Assembly (NCBI GenBank): GCA_013399305.1
Contig: VXAI01000379.1
Coordinates: 316,532 to 380,531 of the forward strand
Direction: 5' to 3'
Source: Rostratula benghalensis
Lineage: Eukaryota; Chordata; Aves; Charadriiformes; Rostratulidae
Length of the DNA: 64,000 nt
Each line of letters starts with the position of its first letter. The first letter of the stretch is position 1. A program made the position numbers and the translations under genes. Shown piece by piece: positions 26,101 to 38,900 of this stretch. Below the pieces are notes generated by a model. It ran no database searches, was not told the DNA's origin, and worked only from the letters and a program-made list of their open reading frames with translations.

Positions 26101-27340
26101 TAAATGTTTGCACAGTCACCCCCACAGTAGAGTGCTGGTTACAGAGGCAGCCAGTCCATCTGCAGAAATGGTACCATGTGCCTTTAGTGTTCAACATCCT
26201 GCACTGATAATGAGCAAGCAGTAACACACAGAAGAGTCTTAACCTATTGCCTATGGCAGCTACAATAAACTTGTATCAAACACTCACTGTGTATTTTGGA
26301 ACATGAATTTTTTGAAGTCTTTATGCAGTTATTTCGCAAGCAGAAACATGGGTGAAATTCAAATGAAGGAGGAAAGAACATTTTAGGCCACCATGGGTGG
26401 ACTAAGACTGTGCTGCTCTTGGAACAGCAGAGGTCGATAGGGCAATTCGCAGTCACATCCTGTCATTTGCCCATACCCACAATATTTGCTGTAAATACTG
26501 CATTCATTATCTATCCATTTAGTTTAGAAGCTCAAGCCAAAGCTTCCTTCACTTCTGAATTTTTCTACAGTGAATTTTAGTCTGCTGGGTGCTGAACTGC
26601 TCCTACAAAGCGTTGAATGTCCCAGAGCCCTCCAAGCCTCACAAAACAGAGCGGACTGCCGCTTTGCTCCACTCCTGAGCAGATCTTGCACTTTAAATTA
26701 CAATGCAAAACCCTGCTGGGGGCAGGAACAGAAGCTTCTGCAACCAGGTATTAATCTTAGCCTGAAGCTAAAGGCAGACACAGATCCAAAGAAACCTTTG
26801 TCTTCAGAGAGGAAGACCATTACCCCCCAACCTTGCTCTAGCCAGTCCAGACAGCTATCACAGAGAACCAATAACCCCTGGTAACCCTCATGACCCCTCT
26901 GCGTCCTTTATTTGCCCCTGTCTATTTCCTCAGGGCACAGAATTTCCTATAAGCAAGTGTTTGGTAGGTCCACAGAGAAAGGAGGTACATACAAACACTA
27001 TTGGTGTAATATATTCCTCTGTGGAGAGCAGGAGATAAGGATCCCACAATTCTACTGATGAAAAAGTGCTCCTTGTTGAGTCTCCCTCTTAACATGAGAG
27101 AGGTAAGAGAGAAGAGTTAATGCAAGATGTAACATCAGAGGAACCACCTGTGCTGGGGTAATTCCCAAGAGGATGCTCACTTCTGGCAGGTGGGAGCCTG
27201 GAGTATGGGGTAATAGTTCTTGACATCGTAAATGTACTTCCTTGCATTTTTTTCCAATATAAATTAGTTTTCATAGAAATTGATGGCCAAAGCCATGTGA
27301 ATACCTGTGTGTGGAGCATAAACTTTCTAGAGTGCTGTAA

Positions 27341-27464
27341 CACCCCTGGATGAGTCTATGTGCAACCTTGTCTAGTGGGAGGTGTCCCTGACCATGGCAG
27401 GGGGGTTGGAACTCGATGATCTTTAAGGTCCCTTCCAACTTTAACCCATTCTATGATTCTATGA
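27341..27464 (+). mobile_element. CR1 fragment, 3' terminal 125 bases
   Basis: The sequence TTGTCTAGTGGGAGGTGTCC, CATGGCAGGGGGGTTGGAACTCGATGATCT, AAGGTCCCTTCCAACTTTAA and the terminal CATTCTATGATTCTATGA is the final segment of CR1. It shares wording with the copies at 53872-54604 and 57636-58198, which places it in the same or a sister subfamily. Only the untranslated end survives (extreme 5' truncation). Confidence 0.95.
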
Positions 27465-28769
27465 AAACAAGTTAGGACACTGCTGTTTGCAAAGATCAGC
27501 TACAGAAACTGACCTGTTACCACACCCATCAATACCCACCACCTAAGACCTGTATGAAAAAACCACTGACTGCACATGGTCAGTCATCAGCATTGTTAGA
27601 CTAAGGCAAATGGTCTAGTGCTAATTGTCCCTGAAGTTAATGGAGCTATTTACTTCCTAGTAGGGTGAATTTCTCGATTCACAAACAAGTATCTAACTAC
27701 AAAAAAGGAGCAAGTATTTCTGTATATATATATAAGGATACCAGACCAAACAATTAGTGGAAGAGGTAGTGCCTTGAGAAACTTGTATCTGGAGAAGGAA
27801 GCTAGGGAGAAATCTCAGCCTACACTATGGAAAAAGAAACCTGGAGGAAACTGTGACTTTTCACAATAACTAACGTATATGCGCAAACCAAAACTTTGTC
27901 CCCCAGAGCATGCTGCACCATGACTCTAACAAAATGCCTTTCACTGCCAAGTCTGATTCACGTACCCAAGGAACTTACAGAAACAACCAGAAAACTGCAG
28001 CCTCTCACTCCCTCCCACTACCTCAAGTAAAATTAGTAATGTCGGATCTGATACAAAGTCCACACAAAATAGTCAAGAGTCTTTCTATGCACTTCAGTGG
28101 ATGAGTCCTTCAATAGCAAGCATGGCGTGAAATGGATTCTGACCCTAGGGTGAACAAAGGAGGCAGTCAAACACTTCAACCCAAGCAGGTGGACACCTGC
28201 ACACCGCTACGCTGCTAGTGTTTGTCCCCTGCATGGGAAAGGCATCTGTGTGGACATGCTACAAGCTGTGCGGTGAACCACCTACGCAAAATCCTGCAGA
28301 GTAAGGATGAATGCAGGATTTGCTGACTGAGAAAGAATCCCAGATAACTGGAGACACATTTTCAGGGCCTACCGCAGGGGTGCACCCTCAATGAGGCCTT
28401 TTGTTTATTCATGGACTTGTTATTCTATCTGAATAACAAGTTGAATGTTGTTTGAGATGTTCACACCACAAAGCAAGATGAACTAGTGTAGCAAGATCAC
28501 TGGGAGCACTGCTGACATCAGATATCTTCAGGTTTTTGTAATTTCCAGGCACACCAGCTGTTGTGTGTGGCGGAGCTGCTGTGCAGGTTAGGAGACAACA
28601 CCAGCTCTCTGTTGAGTTAACCTCTGCCTTCCTCACAGAAACATTGTAAATCATAAGCATCTATGTGATGTAAAGGCTGAACCGGTCAATAGCCTAAGGG
28701 AAATCATCTCTTAGGTGTAAAACAGTTCCAGTGCAGGCCTTGTAGTATACACACTTTGCAATGGTGCAG

Positions 28770-29060
28770 TCAGGATTAAGCGCTGGCCTTAATAAACAAA
28801 AAAGCTCCAAATTTATCCGTTTGTTCCACATTGTAGATATTGCCATTCCAAAAAATGCTTTCATGGCCTCAAGGAAAACTGGTTTCTAAATAAAAGCGTC
28901 TTTGTCGGTAATTATCACAGCCAGCCCAAGAAGTTCTCTGAAGCTAGAGTCATTAGTGTAACCGGGTAAAACAGGATAAGCCCTGTCCATAACAGAAGTG
29001 TTAATGCATAAAGGATAAGACTTAGTTTTGTCATCTGAAGACTACATTACTTACTATGGT
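28770..29060. promoter_or_regulatory. Candidate conserved non-coding element
   Basis: The block contains TTATCA (28912-28917) next to GGTAATTATC, and two GGATAAG sites (28974-28980 and 29013-29019), all GATA-like. It also has TTAATGCAT and CpGs in GCGTC, GTCGG and ACCGG contexts. Intact CpGs in an otherwise CpG-poor region suggest constraint or low methylation. No repeat is recognised. The assignment is by motif reading only. Confidence 0.25.
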
Positions 29061-29214
29061 TGGAAGTAGGTCAAGTGCCCTCAGGAAACAGCTATTTGGT
29101 TCTCACGGAGAAGTAATCTGATACTCACACATCTCCAGCCTTATTAAAACCTCAGTATGAGGCAAAGTCAAGGATGTCAGCTTAGTTTCTTGTTGCATTG
29201 AACAAACAAGGGGT

Positions 29215-29480
29215 GATGTTTGAAAGGAAAGGATGTATTATTTTTAATCAGACACTCATGCAAATCACTTTGAATCACATGCAGAGCTGTTTATTTTCCC
29301 AGCAGTCCACACAAGACCTATAATGTGAGGAAACAACAGAGCAGCTAGAGGATTGATCTTGCAAGGTAGAATGCACTGCAAGGCCTTGAAAGAACTTAAG
29401 TGTGTGCTTAATTTAAAGGCCAAGAGCAATCCTCACCATTATTTTTTTCAATAGAAGCACTTGCTTATGTGGTTGGCTGA
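29215..29480. promoter_or_regulatory. Candidate conserved non-coding element with POU octamer
   Basis: A perfect octamer ATGCAAAT is at 29258-29265, preceded by TTTTTAATCAGAC. TGTTTATTTTCCC (forkhead-like) and CTTAATTTAAAGG follow within 200 bases. This mixture of POU, forkhead and homeodomain-like words is common in developmental enhancers but is weak evidence alone. Confidence 0.22.
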
Positions 29481-32400
29481 CAATGCGAAGAGACAGAGAA
29501 TATAAGGAGAAACATCCCTGCATACTAATAAAGATGGTGACCCATGCAAGGGATTCTTACGGATGGCTGTGTGTCAGGCCATCAAGTTCTTCTTCTCCAG
29601 CAAGAACTGATGTATTCTAACATGCTCTGTCCTGAGCCATGTTTTTATGATGACCAAACTTATATTTTTCAGTTCTTGCGGTTTGTGGGTTTTTTTGAGA
29701 CAAGGCAATGAGGACCCAAAATCACATGAGTTAAGTTAGATGAATTTTGTAACTGTGGTGTGTGTTTCATGAGAGGATTGACAGCTAGGCCAAGTCAGCT
29801 CCCTGCCACAGATTATTTTTTTCACTTGCTGAGGATAAAGTGATATGGCCTCTATATTCCAGTTTCAAAAGAAGGCGAAACTCATCACACTGCTTTCAGA
29901 TTTGACACAAAATTCATGTGATGCTCATGGGAAAACAGAAGCCTGTAAGAGACACAACAGGAAGCATCTCCTTCTACAGATTTGTTCAAATTTTAATTAT
30001 TTTAGAACATTGTACCCAGAGGAAGGTTGCATAGGAGACAGGTGAACGGAATAAAAAGTCATTGCTTCAAATGACAGGGATGGTAGTAATTCTCACTTTC
30101 CCATAGCAATTTTCCAACCTGCATTGCCCCATTTGTTTTGCTGTGAATGTCTTCTCTGTTACCTTTTGAGAAATCCAAAGGTCGTCTTCTTTGACCATTC
30201 AGTCCATGATACACTAGCTGTAGGCTGTCATGAGGATGCCACAGAGTTCTTGTATCTTGCCCATTCAAATGAGTCTCTCCATGCCCTCTAGAGGAAGAAG
30301 ATATCCATGTATGACAGATGGAGTAAGCCAGCGGAGATCACAAGGACATGTATCTTTAATGTAGCATTTCCTACACACAATCTGATCTGCACATTTTCTG
30401 CAGAGCCTCAGCAACTAGCTCAAAACAAAAGTGAGGACAAGGGAGCATCCCCATAGCACATGGTGGGGAGATACTACTGACCCTGACCCAAGGATTTGTA
30501 AGGGCAGCCCTCCTCAAGGCACACTCAGGCTGCTGACTACACCATTTCTCTGCAAGTGAGGAAAGCATGTCCATTACCCAAGCCTAGCTCATTAAGTATG
30601 ATTATTCCCATTGTACAACCCTCTTATAGAAGATCCTGATGTTGAACCACAGGGATGTGCCAACACAGGAAAGGGCATTAATGTCAGAGTGCAGGTAGAG
30701 AGCTCCTGACTCTCACCCAGTCCTCTGACTACACCTCTCTTTTGTGTGAGGGCTGTGTTTTGTCAAGCAACAATCTGACAGGAAAAGGAAAAACAACCAA
30801 AACCCCAACAGGTTTCAAAATAGCTTGTACTGCCTGTCAGAGCCTTGGACATATCCCCAAGTGCCAAGCCAAGAAACTCTCCTTAGCAGCTTTTGTTGGA
30901 AACAATTAACATTTCAGCTTTATCTTTTCTCTTCTTTCAGACAGCTACAAAAAGATTGTCAAAAATAACAATACCAGCATTCATTGGGGCTGGCTCATTC
31001 CTGTTCCATCTGAGTTGTTGCCAGCACATAACTTTGCTGGGAAAGCGCAGACTGAAAAGCTTAAGAAGTCTATTTCTCTTGAGTTTGATATTCGTAGTGT
31101 CAGGAGGAAAATCCACCAGTGAGATGAAAGCAAGCCAGTGCAGGAGCAGGAGGGATGGAGCTGCATAGGCAATGCACAGTGACTAGGAAACAACCTAAAT
31201 GGCTCATTAAGCCTGATTTCCACTAAAACTTATTTCCTCATATTAATTCAAGATGTTTTCAGGTAGGTGTCAGCTCTGTCTGCAGCTGGCATACTACATT
31301 AATCCCAGGGATTCTCGTGAATCAGTAAGGCTGTTGTTCTTCAGCTGGGGTGAAGAAATGTGAAAAGAAGAGCAGAAAAACAGAGTGCCTAGCTCAGTCC
31401 TTGACCTCATACAGCTCCTGAAACATGTGAATAAGGGAACTGTATTCATTTCACTGATTGAAAACAGAGTCTCTTCACCCTTGTGATAGTACTAATCAGG
31501 AATGTATCAGTGATTTCACGTGGGTTACCTCAATGCGAGTGGGAGTCAAGATTCTGCTTTGTCTTTATGTTCCTTAGATTATTTATGCCCTGAAGAAATG
31601 AACAAAGCACACAATCTGTTGTTAACCCCTGGTTTAAAATTAGGCCCACGAAGTCAACCACAGCTGGAAGATAAGTATCAGACTCTCACTAGGCCAGTAT
31701 TACTCAGTAATAAATTAAAGCACAAAGAACTGTGACAGTTCTTTTTTTAAAAGCCTGGAAACTTAATTCTATTATAGTTGCAGACTACGGCTCTTAAAAA
31801 ACTTACGTGGTATTCAGAGTACCACTGATATCCAGATAAACAATTAGTAGTCTTTAGGGAGCTTACTGTCATATAGATTTGCAATCACTAGTGGAATTAA
31901 TGCTTATTTTGCCTGCTGAAATAGAAGTCAAATTTGGTTTGCATGCATAAAAATGCTGATTCTCAAAGCCAGCCTTTGTTCTGCATAGCTTGGCTGTGGC
32001 AATGAGTGTCAGGCTCATCTTCCTGAGATCATGTCTCCACCACTGAGATCGTCAGGGAGAGCATCCCTTTGTGCTTATGACTTGCACTTGTCCATTGTGT
32101 TGTGATTGCCTGGTGTAGATTGTGTTCTGTTATGTCTCACTCTTCTCGTCATTTCAGGGTGACACTTAACAATTGCAGCTTCCTGCAATGAATAATAATG
32201 CTCTTAGTTACTGTTCTTCTGCAAGTGTCTATCATCCCCATCATTGCAACAGTTTGGCATCATCTCATTCTGGGAAGGAGATCAATACCAATCTGCGCTC
32301 TGGGGTCCAAAGATCTACAAAGCAGAACAAATTACAGAACTGGAACTTTCCCCTAAGGACATCCTGCCATCAATCCATGAGAATTCAAATTTGAGGATAG

Positions 32401-35400
32401 ACAGGGTGAAAATTTCCAGAAGTGAAGACAATATGAAAAAAGATCCCCACCTCTAACACAGTGTAACCTCAGTAATCTGAGCACCTCATCACCATTAGTT
32501 TAATGAAATTTATATGGTGGTAGCTATTGCAGGCATGTGTTCTTCACAGATACAGAGATTTCAGTGCTTTTACCTGAAAATTAGTTTTTTGAAAATGGGT
32601 TAAACCATCAGTTCTAACACATGTGGACTGAAAACAAACACAGCAGCAATGGCCACAAGAACAGCAGAGGCACCGGTTTCTTTAGTACTCAGCTAAGTTA
32701 CTCTGATTAGCAAATTCCTCTGCAAGACAATGAGCATTCTGGAAAGCAAAGAGGAAGCCAGTACAGACCCCTGGATTAAAGTATGAGACTCACCCAGTGG
32801 CCTACGCCACTCAGGAGGCTGGCAGAGAGTTGTGCCAGAGCTGCATCTGCTCAATGGACTTCCCTAAAGGAGGCAACAATATTGATGCTACTGTCAAAGT
32901 GATGATGCCATGAAAAAGTAAAGAAGTGTTGCCCTTGAAACTAATGGCTGCAACTTTGGGGTTAGATGCATGCACTAAATGAGAGTCTGGCAGCAGCTGT
33001 GTATGCAGCAAGATCACCCATTCTGGTGACTGGCAATGTGCAGTGGAGGAAGAAGAGATATATCTTATAAAGACCTGTGAGTATACATACTTATAACCAC
33101 TTGGACTGAAGCAAATAGGTTAACTACACTCCTTTGGAAAAACAAAAAAAAAAAAAAATGCAGCCAACTTGTAGCAGGCAAAATCATTAGCATGCAAAGA
33201 TATTTTAGTGCAGCATCTGCTGCACTAAAGACATCTACTGAAAGGTATTAAATAATGTTGAACATGGTAGTGTTATGCATTGCTCCCATTACTTTACTGA
33301 ACTAAAAGGCCTCATTTGAAGGACTGCCTAATGGCTGAAATAGAATGAAAAGCTCTATATCATAAAAACCAAAATGCTAAACTTTGTTAAAAGCAGTTAC
33401 AATAGGAAATTTTATGGGAAGTGACAGGATAAGGAAACTTACTGAACGGTGGTATGAGTAGTCATTTTATATTATCAAAAGCTTAATACTAGTAAGCAGA
33501 TAAAGAATATGTGTCTCAGTTTCATACAGGTTTTAATAAAAAGCTGTGATTTTGGTTTCACAGTCAAATAAGAAAAGAAGTTACAGTTCTGCCCAGTGGA
33601 ATTGAAATGTTTTAATGTTTAGTTCAACAAATAAGAAATAAAGCAACAAAAAAAGACCCTATCCAAGGCATTTAGCAAAAAGCAATACAGATGAAGGGCT
33701 ACTCTTAGGCCCCATCAACCACACCAGTGAGGCAGAACAAGTCTATCCAATTAATCAATAACCCAGAAGGCAAGGAATTCACTTCTGGATACTCCATGAA
33801 TAATGTTTTTTATAATATTCAGAAGGGAAGGTGACATTATACATATATAGAATTACTCTCAATTTGTCCTACTGGTATTCCACTTTTCTATAAAATACTT
33901 AAATACTCAGAAACTAAAGGGAAAGAAAATTACTCTATAATTTCATTATAAACTGGATGCCCCCTTAAATGTAGGTTGCAGACTTCCATCTTAATTTCAA
34001 GACTCACTTTCTACAGAACGACAAAAAATATCCACAGAGACTGGAAGTGAAATAGAAGTTTGAAGAAAAGAGCCTGCAGCGCCAGAGGTGAGGGCTTCTT
34101 CTGAAATGTGGGGGAACATCGAGATTTGAATTCCAGGTTCCCGTAACACAGACAAGCATGCTGATTGCTATCTGTTGAACAGAAAGAGGATCAACACCTC
34201 CCCTACTTTGTGAGTGCAGCCAGGAAAAAAAGAGCTGAGCCTGAAAAATTTAATTTGAATCCATAAATAGAGTTTCCTGTGAAGCCAACAGATTTGCACC
34301 GGCACAAAACTGATTAGTCACACTGGAAAATGAGGCCTTCCATCTACTAAAGAGATTTTACAGCTGAGGTCGACATGCTCTTGGAGCCATGCTGTTTCTC
34401 CATTCTCTCCTGACTGAATTTCCTGGGTTATACAGTGGGAAGATTTTGCCTTTTGCTATTCTGTCTGACATTCAGTGACTCTCTAGTTCAACAGCAAATA
34501 CTTGGTCACCTCTGAGGGCTCATCTGTCAGTCTGGAAGCACAATTATATAAACTCTCGCACTTCCTTGTGGAGGAGAATGTAACCACAGGATGTAGTTTA
34601 GTGATCCTCCTCTTGGGACAGGCTTCAGTGCAGGATTCACTCAATAAACAGTGACATGATGGTATTTGTCAGGGGTGGAGTATTAAAGGCTAACAAATAA
34701 GCATATTAAACGCATCACTTTTCCTTACATTGAAAAAAATTGTGGGGATTCAAAGATTCCTTTCCACAGTATATGTCTTGATTAGTCAAAGGATTAATGC
34801 CTACAGACTCTTTTTTTACAGTATAGACACCACTTGATAACCTGATATCAGCTGAATTCCTTGGAAAGTTGGTCCCTTGCTGATTTTGTTTAGCTTTTAG
34901 GTCTAAGTTCAAACTCAGAGGAGGTTCAGACATTGGGCAGGATTTTGAATAGCATCACCCCTAAGTATAGTGAAGTAGAAGGGAATTACAGCCTATATCT
35001 GAAGCAAGGCTTGTTTCTACAGTACTCTTGTCTCCTCTACAAGCTACAGTCTTATTAAATCACAAGTCTGAATCTGGAACATCTTCATGCTCTGGCTTTG
35101 CTCTGGCAAATAAGCACCACTTCCTGTAATGGGACACAATCACTATCCACATCATGCCCCATGTAAACCGGTCTGTCATCAGCACGTGGCTGGGACTTCC
35201 AAAGTCAAGAGACACCTTCCTTGTCCTCCTTTTCCTCCTTTCTTCCTTTAACTTCTTCAGTCACTATTTTAACATATTTACTTTATTGTCCTCCAAAGAT
35301 CCCTGTAACATCCAATTCCATAATGTAGCGTGCAGCGTGAAAAACTACCTCCTTTGTTCATTACAAGCCACTTGCCCAAAAGATATTTTTTCTCTTTGGC

Positions 35401-35716
35401 AGTGTCTCATGCATTCGGAATGGGATTTCATCTGTCATTTTACTATCTGGTCACTCAGATACCTCAGATCTTGCCATGGTTCTTTACAATAAGGGGTTTT
35501 TTCAGCAAAATCTGAACACCTTTGTATTATCTTTGATTTTCCTTATCTTGTGTTTGTCACCTCACTGTTCAGTCTTCTTTCAGATCATATGACAATTGTG
35601 AATAGCTCAGATTTCATCACAGACCCTGCAGATCTGTGTTGTGACTTCCATTTCCATTGAGAGAAACAGTCTTTTTTAATTCCTGTATTTTAATCAATCA
35701 TTTAATCTTGAAAGGA

Positions 35717-35824
35717 CCTTCCTTTCTTTCTTTCTTTCTTGCTTGCTTGCTTGCTTGTTCTTTTCTTTCTTTGTTCTTTCTTTCTTTCTTTTTTCTTTCT
35801 TTCTTTCTCTCTTTCTTTCTTTTT

Positions 35825-35864
<40 letters not shown>

Positions 35865-35865
35865 T
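35717..35865 (+). repeat. (CTTT)n microsatellite with GCTT variant block
   Basis: The run of CTTT units begins at about 35719. It is interrupted by four GCTT units (35740-35757) and by a few TTTTT-extended or TTCTTTG units, then continues as nearly pure CTTT up to the first N at 35866. No CTTT continues on the right side of the gap, so the array ends inside it. The phenylalanine/serine/leucine- or lysine/arginine/glutamate-rich open frames across it are translation artefacts. Confidence 0.98.
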
Positions 35866-35976
35866 NNNNNNNNNNNNNNNNNNNNNNNNNNNNNNNNNNN
35901 NNNNNNNNNNNNNNNNNNNNNNNNNNNNNNNNNNNNNNNNNNNNNNNNNNNNNNNNNNNNNNNNNNNNNNNNNNNN
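35866..35976. other. Assembly gap (111 N)
   Basis: An uninterrupted run of N lies immediately after the CTTT microsatellite. The gap size is an estimate by the assembler, and the missing sequence most likely contains the rest of the array. Confidence 0.99.
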
Positions 35977-38900
35977 TAATTTGCCATGGCATTTTAGGAA
36001 CTTTTAAAAGTTCCACTTGTTTTAAAACCCCACTTCTTTTGAAAATCCACATATTCAATGTTATGGGCGTGCTTACTCCAAAGAACCCTAACGGTTTGTA
36101 AATCATACCTTTCCTTGGTAAAAGTGGCACTGACTCTTCCCACGTTCTCCTCATCGTATTCTTCATTATACTACCTACTTTGTTCACAAATCAAGTTATT
36201 TTTACTAGTTTATCATTGCCTAGATTCTCCCTGGTAACCCTGTTTAAAAGTTAGTGCCTTATTCAGGTAGCCTCTAACCATCTGACACAGCTAGTGTTAC
36301 AGGCTCCAGGTAGTATGACAATTCCATACCCAAGTATCTACAAAACACAATACAATACAGTCTAATACTAGTGGTTGCCAGCCTTCAGTTTATTTTTCTT
36401 CTTTGCGTTGTTTATCACCTCTAACATGACAGTCAGGATCAAGCTGAAAAGACTCAGGATTTTCAATATAAAAGTCTATAAGTTCAGCTACACAAGTGTT
36501 GAGCTCAACAGGAGTGGAGATAGCACACACTTCTAACATAATTTCAGCAACTTCTAACAAATCTAGGCATCCATGAGCTTCCTATGTATTAAAGGGAATA
36601 ATAACAGTTACTTGTTCACACTCCTGGTCAACTTAGATTGTCCAGTGTGGACAAAACAATAAGGTTCAACGCCTGGTGAGGGTATCTTAGCCATTTGGTA
36701 ACAGCAGACATAAGTAATTCAAGTAAAGCAACACTGTTATATCAGCCAAAGGTGACCCAGCATCCCTTTTAGGCTGGAACAGGCCAGGACTATTGGGACT
36801 GTCCTGGTCTCCTGTCAAGTCTTTTTTGGAAGTTATTTTGTCCTGGACTTTTGCCTGACGGGATTTTTTCCTGTCTCCATCCCAAGCCAGGGCTTTGGAA
36901 AAAAGCCTAAAGCAATTATACTGAAATCTTTTTATCCTGTTCACAGCTCAGTCTGCATTGAGCAAAATGCTTGCATCTATTGGGAAAGTTTGGATTTAAT
37001 GTGAATTTTAGGGACCTGACACCTTTAGCTCAGGAAGGAGCCCCTAAGCAAGGCAAAAGGTCTCTCACTGGACAATTATACTCACTACAGTATACACCAC
37101 AACCTCTCAGTTTTCTCATTACGCAAAGTTGGTGACTCTAACAGATCCTAATTTATTTCCTTGAGCTTTTTTGTTTTGTTTTGTTTTCACTGCAGAGAGC
37201 ATTTACTGTAGCAGCAGCATACTTCCTGTGTGTTGTGAATATCCACCCAGAGCTAGCTGCCTGGATGCCCACGACTGCTGTGCTCATACCACTGGCATCC
37301 TATAGATGCTGTAACTCCAAGTGGGAACAATACACACTGTCTATTGTCTGTGCATAAACCAACCTGAATTTGGTACAGTTGGGGCATATTGAGCTAAAAT
37401 TGCCCTTAAAAGCATATAGAAGAATAACTGGGCTTAGTCTTTTGAAACAGGGTCATCTTAAAAACCTTTTGGTTTCAACTGTAATCAGGATGTCTGCTTT
37501 GAGAATGGCACAGCCCACGTGAGGTAGCAGAGCTGAGCTCTAGAGTTGCTGACAGAAGCCTCCTGAAAGGCAAACCTGAAAAAAATACACCTCAGCCTGT
37601 GTTTACAAATGAGCAGGGAGTACACATGAATGTGAAAAACATCAGCAAGCCATGCATCAAAAGCGAGGTACCTGAAAGTATGGGAAACATAGTTCCTACT
37701 CACTACAGGGTAAGTTGCCAACTCTTGGGTCTAAATGACTTTCAAAAGTAAGCGTTATGTGTTTGCAGCCAGAGTTGCCAAAATTGTACATAACACTGTG
37801 GCCTAAGTAGGTTTTCACTTAATTAGTTGCCTATTTCCATAAAAACACAGACGCTGCAATAAAGCAAAACAAGAAGGTCATTAGTCAGGAGAGGAGCATG
37901 CCACTTGCTTCAAAACATACACAAGTGCAGCCTGAGGGGACACGGCAGGGTTGACACCAGTGAACTGGATGCAGGGACACTTAAAGAGTGAGCATGGCAG
38001 CCACAGCACACTGCAATACTTGCTTTTATTGCAACAACCCCAGCAACATTCATGCTCACTGCAATAGCTGGAGCAGAGGGGTGGTGGCCACACGAAGCTG
38101 AAACGTGTTAGAGACAAGTACAGGTCATTCAAATGAGAACGCGGTCAAACACATGTATCAACGTGGCAGGTCCTTGTCACCTTCAAATTTCTCAGGTGCA
38201 TTTCCACTGACTTCTTCAGGCTTACCTACATTAAGGGGAGAAAAGGAAGAGGAGAAAATTCACAGAGCAGTTAAAAAAGATAATATACTCAAATGCACAC
38301 CAGCCTGAACTCTGTGCCTTTCCAGTATCCAGAGGGCCAAAAGGTTTTTCCCCAGCACACTAGTGTTTTTTTGCTTCTAGGAGGAATGCAGCAAAAAGAA
38401 TAACTGTTTTGTTTGCTGAGGAAACCCAGAGGCCAAGAATACCCATGCAACTAGTGCTGTGCTGGGGCTGTTGTTTACTAGAGATGGTAGGAAAGCAATT
38501 TAAGGAATTTCCAAGTGACATAAACAGGCAGGGGCAGATCCATGCCCTTCTGAGGGCAAGATCCAACAGCAGAGACACAGGGTCCTACTGGTTGCATAGG
38601 GAATTGGCCCCTTTTCCTCTGTGGCCTAAATCATGACCACCATGAAATTCTGTCATGTTTCCCAGGGTGGTGTGAGAATGCAAGAACAGTGTAAGGCTGT
38701 GATTCCTAAACAAATCTATGTTCTTTTGTGGCAAGCAAAAACTAGCAAAGGGTGGTCCCCATTCCCGCATTGTAAAACAAGAATAAAGTACAACTATGTC
38801 TATTTTCTTACATCTGATACTGATTCTGGAGGCACCAAGCTACAGCTATCTTTGTCTTTCTGAAAACCATCAGCTCTGCCCACATGCTGAGCCAACATTC

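Larger units (their letters stand above)
21511..27340. other. Unique non-coding sequence with a candidate enhancer
   Basis: No gene is recognised. The block includes an A25 tract followed by G-rich bases (22513-22548) and a motif-rich block at 22560-23155, both listed separately. The longest open frame is 148 codons (24332-24778, +) and looks like chance sequence: it resembles no family and has no splice or promoter context. Confidence 0.55.
27465..35716. other. Unique non-coding sequence with candidate conserved blocks
   Basis: No gene or transposon is recognised in about 8 kb. Two motif-rich patches (28770-29060 and 29215-29480) are listed separately. A third, weaker patch lies at about 34225-34345, with TTTAATTTGAATCC and two intact CpGs. 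An A14 run is at 33145-33158. The open frame at 35154-35492 (+) has 112 codons, is rich in F, L and S, and reflects a pyrimidine-rich base composition. Confidence 0.55.

Noticed and set aside
35657..36187. Open frames spanning the CTTT repeat and the N gap
   Set aside because: Artefacts of translating a tetranucleotide repeat and unknown bases.
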